Assembly: GCA_016716135.1 (NCBI GenBank)
Contig: JADJWX010000006.1
Location: 1 to 64,000 of the forward strand
Direction: 5' to 3'
From: Lewinellaceae bacterium
GTDB lineage: Bacteria; Bacteroidota; Bacteroidia; Chitinophagales; Saprospiraceae
Length of the DNA: 64,000 bases
Below the pieces are notes generated by a model. The model was given only the letters and a program-made list of their open reading frames with translations, did not search any database and was not told where the DNA came from. Made by a program: the position numbers and the translations under genes. Below are positions 42,912-51,391 of the stretch, one piece after another (the stretch's first letter is position 1; each line of letters begins with the position of its first letter).

Positions 42912-44372
42912 TTATTTGGTTTTGGGCGAAAAATTAACGGTTTGAGCGAAGGATGTGTGGCGGGCTGTGGCAATCTGTTCCAGCAGCCATTCCCGCTCGG
43001 CCAGATAGTGTTCGTCAGCGATCTGTTGGCGCAGCGCTTCGCGGGCCTCCGCATCGCTGCCGGGCGGCAGTTTGAGCAGCCGTTGGACCATGCGCACAAA
43101 GTTGGCGTTCAGTTCGCGGTGGTAGCCAATATTCCGGTGGCGTTGCAGGTAGATCCGGAAACTGTGCAACAGGGCGTCGAGTGCATTAAAAGCGCCGGTA
43201 TCAAAATAGATCCGGACGAGCATGCGCCGTGCATCCAGGTTGTGATGCACATCGCGGAAGTCTACATCCCGTAAAATTTCCTGGGCCGACGCGTAGTCTT
43301 TTTTTCGAAAAAAATACAAGGCAAGGTTGAAATGGTAGGTGTTGTGCCGCTCGGCCGAAGGCAGGGCATTGCGGTAGTTTTCCAGGAAATTGCGGGCCCA
43401 ATCCCACTCTTCGGACGCCAGCGCCAGGAGCAGGATATTCTGGTAGGTGGCCTTGCTGAGTATGCCGCCGTCTTGAATAACCTGCCGTTCCAGGCCTGCC
43501 CGGTACAGGTCGAGCGCCTCCCGGATAAAATTCCGGGCGCCGGTATTCAGTTTTTTTATACAAAAATTGATCGCGATCAGGTACACATCGCGCAATTCCT
43601 GGGCAGGCAGGAGGGCGGGTTGCCGGACCAACAACTGTTTCAAATCTTCAAAATTGGTTTCCGCTCCTTCACGCATCAATTGATAACAATGATAGTAGAC
43701 CTGCACGGCCGCTACTCCGGAAAATCGGCCCGCCTCCACCGCGTTGACCGTTTCGGCCAGCCACGAAATTTCCTGGCTGGCAATCAGACCCGGCTGGTCG
43801 AGTGCCGCGCAGCCGTGCCGCAAGGCTGTGATGGCGACAAAGTTTGAAAACGCGGCATCGGATGCGCGCAACTGGTTGCCTTCCATGGGGCCTTTGTGGT
43901 GCTGGGCCTCCCATTGTTCCATGGCGATCTGGTACCGCTCCAGGTAAAATGCGGCATTTTGCGGGGAATTTTGCGGAACGCTTTCCAGGGTTTTGAATTC
44001 CTTGTCGAACACCGCCGACAAGCCTTTTTTGCGCAGGGCACGGCACAGGTAGCGGCCCTCCGATTGCGAATCGGCCGACCACTCGCGCCAGGCCAGGTAT
44101 TGCTTCACGATGCGGAACAGGTACGACATGGTGTGCCGCAAACCCGGCTCGTCGAGCTCCAGATGCCGGCGCAAGCTGCGTTTGCCGGAAAGGGCCTCCG
44201 GTTCCGGTTCGCTACTGCCCAGCTGCGCGCAAAGCCAGTCAAACAGTTCCACAACCTCAGGACGCCGGTTGAATGCCGGCGACTGTACCCAACGGCCTAA
44301 CTCCTGCCGTTCGCGCAGGTTGAGGGCTGCTAATGTTTGTACCAGGGGGGATTTTTGCATGATGGACGCCAT
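42912..44372 (-). CDS. Helical repeat protein of unknown function
   Basis: 486 residues from the ATG at 44372 (MASIMQKSPLVQTLAALNLRERQELGRWVQSPAFNRRPEVVELFDWL). Predicted almost entirely alpha-helical, with paired helices spaced like TPR or SEL1 repeats ('AERHNTYHFNLALYFFRKKDYASAQEILRDVDF', 'DARRMLVRIYFDTGAFNALDALLHSFR'). No signal peptide, no catalytic motif. Proteins of this type are frequent in Saprospiraceae and are annotated hypothetical. Divergent from the T9SS cargo gene at 44552 across about 180 bp. Probably a scaffold or regulator; I cannot assign a role. Confidence 0.8.
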   Translation of the reverse strand: MASIMQKSPLVQTLAALNLRERQELGRWVQSPAFNRRPEVVELFDWLCAQLGSSEPEPEALSGKRSLRRHLELDEPGLRHTMSYLFRIVKQYLAWREWSADSQSEGRYLCRALRKKGLSAVFDKEFKTLESVPQNSPQNAAFYLERYQIAMEQWEAQHHKGPMEGNQLRASDAAFSNFVAITALRHGCAALDQPGLIASQEISWLAETVNAVEAGRFSGVAAVQVYYHCYQLMREGAETNFEDLKQLLVRQPALLPAQELRDVYLIAINFCIKKLNTGARNFIREALDLYRAGLERQVIQDGGILSKATYQNILLLALASEEWDWARNFLENYRNALPSAERHNTYHFNLALYFFRKKDYASAQEILRDVDFRDVHHNLDARRMLVRIYFDTGAFNALDALLHSFRIYLQRHRNIGYHRELNANFVRMVQRLLKLPPGSDAEAREALRQQIADEHYLAEREWLLEQIATARHTSFAQTVNFSPKTK

Positions 44373-44551
44373 TTCGGCTGGATTGTATTTTTGAAAAATA
44401 ATGACAAGCAAAAATCCGGCCATTGATTTTCAGTAAGTTAAACAACCAATCGAATTTTTTGTCTTGACAAATTGGAATTTTTGTGTTTGAGTGCCCGGTC
44501 TGTGGGCCGGACTTTTGTTCCATCAACTGGATTGACTAATAAATACGTCTT

Positions 44552-47334
44552 ATGAAAATGCAGAAATTCCAACTCCTGATCTTGGCGATTGCCGCTTGCT
44601 TTGCCCTGGATATGTCGGCACAAGGCTTCGTGCGCCTGTATGATGCCGATCCGCTTATTTCCTCCAACGGGATTATTGCCACGGCACAAACGCCCGACGG
44701 CGGCTACCTCTTTTTCATCGGCCGGCCCGACCGCCTGATCAAAACCGACCCGAACGGCGACATTGTTTGGGAAAAACCGGTCAGCCTGCCCAGTGCGGAT
44801 GACCCTGTTTCCGACTTGTTTGTACTGCCCAACGGCAATTTCGCACTCGGGGTGTATGTTGAAAACAGCGGTTCGCCTACCGGCATTCTGCTTTTCGACC
44901 CACAAGGCAATGAGATCGCGCAGCGCCTTTATAACGGCTTTTTGCGTTTTCACCCTGTGGACGACGGGTTTTATGCCGCCAACCGGCTCAATGATTCCAC
45001 CTTGCAGGTTTACCGGCTCGACGCCGGCCTGAATGCCGTTTGGAGCAAACCGCTGCACACGGAGCAACTTGTTTTTCTCTCTGACCTGATCACGACCAAC
45101 GACGGCGGTTTTTGCATACTGGTATCGTCCAAGGCTCCGCCCTTTTCCAACGGTTCTCCCAAACTGATCAAAGTCGACGCCAACGGCGATAAAAGTTGGG
45201 AAACGGGGTACCCGAGCCAGAATTTAGTATTTTTCGGAAGCCTGAATCAACTTCCTTCCGGCGACTACATCCATGCCACCCACGATGCCATCAGCACCCA
45301 ACTCTGCCGCACCGACAGCAACGGAAATTTGTTGTGGACCAAAATCTACAACGAGGTCCTCTGGTCCAGTTGCCTGACCACCGACGGCAATATTGCCCTG
45401 TGCGGTTCGCAGCTGCTGCCGTACAAGGTTGCCGTCCGAAAAGTTGACCTCGACGGGAACACGATTTTTTCAAAAATATATCAACCCAACGGTTACACCG
45501 GGGAAGCCTACCAGATTCGTGCAACGCCGGACAACGGCCTGCTGGTCGGCGGCTACGTCGAAACCGCAACCCAGGACCGCCACGGCCTGCTCCTGAAAAC
45601 CGACGCCGTCGGAAATATTTACCCAAACTTCATCCAGGGCAAGGTCTGGTTTGACAAAAACCACAACTGCGCCTACAATGCCACCGACCAGCCCCTGAAA
45701 AACTGGCTTGTCACCGCCACCGCAACCAACTTCGAAACGGCCATCCTGACCGATACCAGCGGTTTTTACCAGTTTAATCTGCCCCCCGGCGATTACGCCG
45801 TAAAAATCCACCGGCCCGGCGACCTGTGGACGGCCTGCACCGAAACCTACAACCTCCAGATCGGCAGCCAACCCGATACCCTGGTGCAGGATTTTTTCAT
45901 GCAGGATTCCGCCCTGTGCTCCCTGCTCGATGTGTCCATTGCCACGCCGTTCCTGCGCCGCTGTTTTGACAATACCTATAACGTAACCTGGTGTAATCAG
46001 GGCACGGTCGCTGCTCACGACGCCCTGATCCAGGTTATTTTACCGCCCCAGCTCGACTACGTGTCGGCCACCCTGGCCCCCGCCCAGCAAAGCGGCGACA
46101 CGCTTTGGTTTGAGCTTGGGACGGTAGGTTTTGCCGAATGCGGCGATTTCAAACTGACCGTAAATGTCGATTGCGACTCGACGGTCATCGGCCAAACGCT
46201 TTGCGTGGAAGCGCGGATTTCCCCGGATACGCTCTGCATTTTTCCGGTCAATTGGTCGGGCGCCCGGGTGCAGGCGGGTGCGCGCTGTGTGGGCGATACG
46301 CTGGTAGAATTTACCCTGAAAAACGTGGGGCCGGCGGCTACGGATGCGCTCGAATACATCATCACCGAAGACCACGTGGTGCTGTACAACGGCACGTTCA
46401 GTCTCGACCCCGGGCAGGAGATGCTGGTGCAGCGCCCGGCCAACGGCTACACGCAGCGCATCCAGGCCGACCAGGAGCCCGGCTACCCGTACCCCTCCAT
46501 GCCCTCGGCGGCAATTGAAGGTTGCGGGGCTTCAATTCGACGGGCCTCATCAACCAGTTCGCACTCGATGATGCTGACCCGTTCACGGATATCGATTGCC
46601 GGGAGATTATCGGCAGTTGGGACCCCAACGACAAGCAGGGCTTCCCCCTGGGCTATGAAAGCGAACACTGGATCGAACCCGAAACCGAGCTGAGCTACCT
46701 CATCCGTTTTCAAAATACCGGCACCGACACGGCTTTTTATGTGGAAATCCGCGACACCCTGTCCGCCTGGCTCGATCCGGCTACGCTGCGTATCGGCGCG
46801 GCTTCCCATCCGTTTACCTGGACACTGCGTGACGCCGGCGCTCTGTCGTTCCGGTTTGATAATATCATGCTGCCCGACAGCAACGTCAATGAAGCAAATT
46901 CCCACGGGTTTGTCCAGTTTAAAATCCGGCCAAGGCAAGATGCCCCCCTCGGCACGGTATTGTTGAACACGGCGTCGATCTATTTTGACTTCAATGCGCC
47001 TGTGGTCACCAACACCACCATGCACCGCCTTGGCCGCGATTTTTACCAGGTAACCCTGACGAAACTCCCCGAAGACGAAAGCCTGAACGTTTCGGTGCAA
47101 CCCAACCCGTTCCGGGAGCGCACGCGCCTGGTGTTGCCGGACGAGGCGGCCGGAGGAGCCTACCGGTTGCTGCTGTTCGACAGCCAGGGGCGCTTGCTGC
47201 GCGATCAGGCCTTTCAGGGCAGTTCGGTTGAGTTGAACCTGCCTGATTTGGATCGGGGCCTGTATTGGTTTGAACTGCGTGGGGTGGACGGGACGTTGCG
47301 GGCGCGTGGGAAGATGGTTAAAGTCAAAAGTTAA
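44552..47334 (+). CDS. T9SS-secreted propeller/SdrD-B/DUF11 protein, frameshifted
   Basis: A cargo protein of about 927 residues in two frames. The first frame starts at 44552 (signal peptide MKMQKFQLLILAIAACFALDMSAQ): a beta-propeller (about 25-365), an SdrD-B-like domain ('GKVWFDKNHNCAYNATDQPLKNWLVTA', about 368-450) and DUF11-like repeats. The frame breaks between 46524 and 46540; one missing base there restores 'AIEGCGASNSTGLINQF' into the second frame, which continues 'CREIIGSWDPNDKQGFPLGY' and a type A sorting domain ('VQPNPFRERTRLVLPDEAAGG' to 'ARGKMVKVKS'). Probably a surface protein; the break is likely an indel artefact. Confidence 0.82.
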
Positions 47335-47386
47335 AAGTCAAAAGTTAAAAGTCTAAAGTCTAAAGTCTAAAGTCTAAAGTCTAAAG
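47325..47386 (+). repeat. Heptamer tandem repeat AAGTCTA
   Basis: 'aaagtcaaaagttaaaag' units pass into at least five exact copies of 'aagtcta' directly after the stop codon of the preceding gene. Slippage-prone; not CRISPR-like because there are no spacers. Confidence 0.85.
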
Positions 47387-47516
47387 GGAGTTGGAGCCGG
47401 CCAATGGCCTGTGCGATTTAATTATCCGCTTGTTCAGAATTGTTGGCGAGGACGCCAACAATGGCACAGCAAGGCGTTAATTGAGATGCCCGGCTATAGC
47501 TGGATTTTACATCAGT

Positions 47517-47646
47517 GAAAATCCGCGTTGCCCCGAAGGCGCATCCGCCAAATCCGTGTTCGAACCACGTTACGCGTGGCCGCTTATAAAGCCTGAGAAC
47601 ACAGATAAAAACGGATGCACCTTCGGCGCATCGCGGATTTTTTGTG
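47517..47646. repeat. Imperfect palindrome, aaaatccgcg type
   Basis: 'aaaatccgcgttgcccc..aggcgcatccg' pairs with 'cggatgcaccttcggcgcatcgcggatttt'. The same type recurs at 54390-54490 with perfect arms, sharing 'aaaatccgcgttg' and 'acgctacgcgtggcc', so they are two copies of one element family. Confidence 0.75.
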
Positions 47647-47677
47647 AAAACGGGTAGTTTGGACGGTTGCTGAAATT

Positions 47678-47964
47678 GGCTCATGTTCCTGTTGGGCTGA
47701 GCAGGGGACCAAGTGAGGGGGGGACTGCCAGTCTAATGTCGTCAACTTAAAGTATTTGGGTGGGTGAACACTTTTGACTTTTCAAATTAGACTTTTCAAA
47801 TTTGACTTAAAAGGAACTTCCCGAACTGATATTGCTCTTGAAGAAGTCAAAAGTTCAATTTGAAAAGTCAAATTTGAAAAGTGTCTACCTCCTCTGATTT
47901 CTTAAATTGACGACATTAGACTGCCAGTCACCCCCTCACTACCAGCCCGATGGGAACATGAGCC
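47678..47964. repeat. 287-bp nested palindrome
   Basis: Outer arms 47678-47689 and 47953-47964 ('ggctcatgttcc') are perfect; 47731-47745 ('gtctaatgtcgtcaa') pairs with 47907-47921; a core of 'cttttgacttttcaaatt' pairs with 'aatttgaaaagtc'. The whole block folds as one hairpin. The 'gttgacgacattag' module also occurs near 8471. Confidence 0.85.
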
Positions 47965-48317
47965 CTGAAATTTCTATTCCGCAGTAAATCTGACAAAGCA
48001 CGAGTAAAAATTGTTAATCCCTCCGTCTCGCTAGACTTTGTTCGCCGGGCAGTGCTATATTTCAAACGTTTTACCGCCGGCCCCTCTCCGGCCTTGCCTG
48101 ACAACCGCTAATCCACTGCCCCGTACACCGCGCTTCAGCAATTCCCTCTGTTTGATTCGATACCTGGTGAATTTTGGGGTTTTGCGGCGATTTGAGCGCA
48201 CGCCGCCGCAAAACATAACGTGTATTTGTGCCGGCGTTTGCCCTTTGGGCGGGCGCTAAGGCATAACCATAACCGATTTATTCACCAATTAAATCACCTT
48301 CACCATGAAACGACACC

Positions 48318-51300
48318 ATGCGTTCCGATTTCAACTGGCGGCTTGCGCTGCCGCTTTTCGCACTTTTGCCGGCTGGGCTTTGGCTGTGCTGGCAGTATTG
48401 GTTTGCCCCCCCCCCAACAGCCATGGGACAAATTAGTAGTAGTTGCTTATCGCTGCCGTGCGACGGCCAGCAATTATATGTTCAAATTGTTCCTGACCCG
48501 GATTATGTGAGCACCAGCAGTTGCCAAACCAGTACCCCCTGTGGCGATGGCGACCTGTTCACGCAATTGTACTACTTAGTCCAACTCGTATATGTGCCCG
48601 GCACCAGTAATGAGCCCTTGAGTTTCGCGCTGGGTTACCGGGAAATAAAGGTGGACCTCCGAACCCAAATTACAGGTTCCACAACCAACATTGCATACTC
48701 GTATATTAATTCAACCGTAACAGAAGATTGCCATAAAGTAACCGCCCAAACCAACGGATGGAGCGAGGCAGCAGACGACGGCATGGGTGGGTTTACGAAT
48801 GGCGTCAACTTTAGCGCAGACGAATCGAGTGCCAGCATTGCATTTTACAATTACTCAACCTCCTGCCCTGAAGCAGCCGTAATCAATTTTTCGCCCCCGG
48901 CAAACACTCCATGTCCTAATGACATCTCTGTTTGCACTAAAACAGACCTCTTTCGCGTGGTTGTCAATGCTTACCCCGGTGAAACAGTCGATTTTAACAT
49001 CGACTTTGCCCTGTATGACGTGACAGGCGAAGCGCTCTGTACGGATATCAATGGCGTTATTACGCCAGGCGCCGCACCTTTGCCCGCCACCGCAATACCG
49101 GGTACGACGAACGGTAATATGCAGTTGCGGCTGACTGATCCCAGTCAACTGCCCGATGGCGGGTGTATGCTAAGTGTAGAATTGGTGAATAAAAATTCCT
49201 TTGCCGTTGATGTGGATTATCTGGAGTTTGTACTCAAAGTGGATCTGATAGAAGCCGCCGAACCGGTCGTTACCAGCGCATACGCCCGCCCAACCCTGGC
49301 TTTGGGCGATTCCAGGTACATCCACTTCATTGTGCCGGACCAAGGATGGCAATTGGCCGCCAACGGCGGAATGCAAAGCATCGGCAGCATTACGATCAAA
49401 CCGCCGCTTATCGGCAACAGCTCCTATAATGCCGTAATATCCCTGATTGACGGGAACAAATCCCGGATCAAAACGCCCGGCTCTTGTACCAACCTGCCCG
49501 TATCCATACAGTCGAAAACCTGCGAAGGAGGTGGCCAGAGTACCTGCACCGATAATGAAGGGGTAGTGTTCACAGTGGAAGGCCTCAGCGCCAGCGCCTG
49601 CAATACGACCATTCGTTTCGGCTTTGTCGATACGGAAACTTCGACAGCGAATTATTTGCAGTTAAAAGACATTTCCGTCAAACTGCAAATAACCACTTCA
49701 GGTGACGTGCAATTTGATGCAGCGACGTTTTCTTCTAACTGGATTAACGGCTGCCCGATAGCAAACTCATGCAATGATTGTATTTCAGCAGTAAAAAACG
49801 GCGACGTGATTGATTTTGAGTACTGCGTAAGTATTTCGGATATTCAAACCGCACAGGTAAGCATCGACCTGCTGACAAACCCGCAAGCGTATGTCGAGTT
49901 GGCATTTACCGGGCAAGGTTGTATCGAGAGCATCGGCATACCCGAACTTTTCATCCGGAGAGAGGGCGAGCAGAATTTATGCATTCCACCATTGGCGTCC
50001 GGTATTCCGCCTTTTTTAAACATTCCACTTTGTACGCCGAATATCTACGGAACCTTACAGAAAGAAACAGGGGAGGGCATAGCCGACGTAACGGTCCTGC
50101 TTGAGCCGCAATCCGCCTCCTGCTCGCCCACCGTTTGCCCCGACGAGCAGATGGTCACCGGGGCCAGCGGAACATTCGGGTTTTGTCCTTGTGCGGAATG
50201 CCAGTATTTTACTGTCAGACCCGAAAAAGACAACGACCCGCTCAACGGCGTATCAACTTTTGACCTGGTGTTGATTAACAAACATATTCTAGGGCTTGAA
50301 CCGCTGAATTCGCCTTATAAAATCATTGCGGCGGATGCGAATAAAATGAATGGCGTAACCACCTTCGACATTGTCGAGTTGCGAAAATTAATTCTGGGTA
50401 TTTATACTGAATTACCTAATAATACCTCCTGGCGCTTTGTTGATAAAGCGTATGTTTTCCCCAATCCGCTCAATCCGTTCCAAACGATATTCCCGGAAAC
50501 TGTTAATGGCCTGGACCCTAACGATCCCAATAATAACCAGGCAGACTTTATCGCCATTAAAGTCGGCGATGTGAATGGCAACGCTGCGCCCAACCGTCCG
50601 GGAGCCCTGGAGCGCGCGCCGCTCTCCTGGCCGAAGTTGCAAAGCAAAAGCGTGGAAAAAACCATCACCCTGCCGGTAGTGTACACCGGCGCCGACACCC
50701 TGCTGGCTTTCCAACTGGCGCTGCAATTCGACCCAACCCTGCTCCAACTGCTCAGTCCCAGCGCCGGCGATCTGCCCGGCTTCACCCAGGCCAACTACAA
50801 CGTTGCCGATGCTTCGCAAGGCCGGCTCCGGCTGCTGTGGTTCCCTGCCGACCTGTACAACCCGGACTTGGTAATCACACCCGGCGCCGTACTCTTTTAC
50901 CTGCACTTCAAAACCTTAGCCCCCCTGCCCGAAGGCGAACTGCCCATCCAAATCGATAACGACCTACTGCCCGGACTGGCTTACGCTGCCGACGGCAAAG
51001 CCTTCAACCTCGATTATGAACCGGACCCTTCGGCCCGGTTCACGACGCCTATGGTCGCCACAGGCGACCTGACAGCCGGCTGCGCGCCCAATCCGGGCAC
51101 AGAGGCCCTGTCAATAAGGGTTGACTGCCCCGACGAGCGCAAAGCCCGTATTGCCCTGTACGACCCGAACGGCGTACGGGTGTTTGCCCGCGATGTCAGC
51201 CTCGTACAAGGCGCCCAGGTATTCCGAATTGAAGAGGCAGCCTCTCTCACTTCCGGCGTTTACATCTGGAAAGTGATCGCTCCCGGCGCTAAAGTCCAGG

Positions 51301-51320
51301 GATTCTGGATTAAACTCTAA
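48318..51320 (+). CDS. T9SS-secreted protein with dockerin-like and cohesin-like domains
   Basis: 1000 residues. The N-terminus reads as a signal peptide (MRSDFNWRLALPLFALLPAG...PPPTAMG), but a C10 run at 48406-48415 lies inside it and an ATG at 48305 in another frame would give an alternative signal peptide (see findings). Residues about 45-600 are Cys-rich beta domains. About 636-755 carry two dockerin-like repeats ('GVSTFDLVLINKHILGLEPLN', 'NGVTTFDIVELRKLILGIY') and 'IKVGDVNGNA'; about 780-880 resemble a cohesin ('LPVVYTGADTLLAFQLALQFDP'); the last 85 residues are a type A sorting domain ending 'SGVYIWKVIAPGAKVQGFWIKL'. No enzyme motif seen; likely an adhesin or surface scaffold. Confidence 0.82.
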   Translation: MRSDFNWRLALPLFALLPAGLWLCWQYWFAPPPTAMGQISSSCLSLPCDGQQLYVQIVPDPDYVSTSSCQTSTPCGDGDLFTQLYYLVQLVYVPGTSNEPLSFALGYREIKVDLRTQITGSTTNIAYSYINSTVTEDCHKVTAQTNGWSEAADDGMGGFTNGVNFSADESSASIAFYNYSTSCPEAAVINFSPPANTPCPNDISVCTKTDLFRVVVNAYPGETVDFNIDFALYDVTGEALCTDINGVITPGAAPLPATAIPGTTNGNMQLRLTDPSQLPDGGCMLSVELVNKNSFAVDVDYLEFVLKVDLIEAAEPVVTSAYARPTLALGDSRYIHFIVPDQGWQLAANGGMQSIGSITIKPPLIGNSSYNAVISLIDGNKSRIKTPGSCTNLPVSIQSKTCEGGGQSTCTDNEGVVFTVEGLSASACNTTIRFGFVDTETSTANYLQLKDISVKLQITTSGDVQFDAATFSSNWINGCPIANSCNDCISAVKNGDVIDFEYCVSISDIQTAQVSIDLLTNPQAYVELAFTGQGCIESIGIPELFIRREGEQNLCIPPLASGIPPFLNIPLCTPNIYGTLQKETGEGIADVTVLLEPQSASCSPTVCPDEQMVTGASGTFGFCPCAECQYFTVRPEKDNDPLNGVSTFDLVLINKHILGLEPLNSPYKIIAADANKMNGVTTFDIVELRKLILGIYTELPNNTSWRFVDKAYVFPNPLNPFQTIFPETVNGLDPNDPNNNQADFIAIKVGDVNGNAAPNRPGALERAPLSWPKLQSKSVEKTITLPVVYTGADTLLAFQLALQFDPTLLQLLSPSAGDLPGFTQANYNVADASQGRLRLLWFPADLYNPDLVITPGAVLFYLHFKTLAPLPEGELPIQIDNDLLPGLAYAADGKAFNLDYEPDPSARFTTPMVATGDLTAGCAPNPGTEALSIRVDCPDERKARIALYDPNGVRVFARDVSLVQGAQVFRIEEAASLTSGVYIWKVIAPGAKVQGFWIKL

Positions 51321-51344
51321 AACCACACAAGCATCATCTTACCT

Positions 51345-51385
51345 GCGGCGCTGAACGCACCGTTCAGCGTTCGGCGCCGCTTTTT
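51345..51385 (+). terminator. Strong terminator ending 6 bp before the next start codon
   Basis: 'gcggcgc' + 'ctgaacg' (51345-51357) pairs with 'cgttcag' (51361-51367) and 'gcgccgc' (51374-51380), then TTTTT. It ends the 48318-51320 transcript and at the same time sits directly before the ATG at 51392. Confidence 0.85.
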
Positions 51386-51391
51386 AAAAAA

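Larger units (their letters stand above)
47335..48304. other. 970-bp intergenic region of repeats
   Basis: No gene is seen between the two T9SS cargo genes. In order it holds a heptamer tandem repeat (about 47325-47386), a hairpin 47440-47461, an imperfect 130-bp palindrome (47517-47646), a 287-bp palindrome (47678-47964) and about 340 bp of unremarkable sequence before the next start. The latter includes 'ccgcaaaacataacgtg' and presumably the promoter of the next gene. Confidence 0.75.

Noticed and set aside
47325..47386. CRISPR-like array
   Set aside because: The units are 7-bp tandem copies without spacers, and no cas genes are present.
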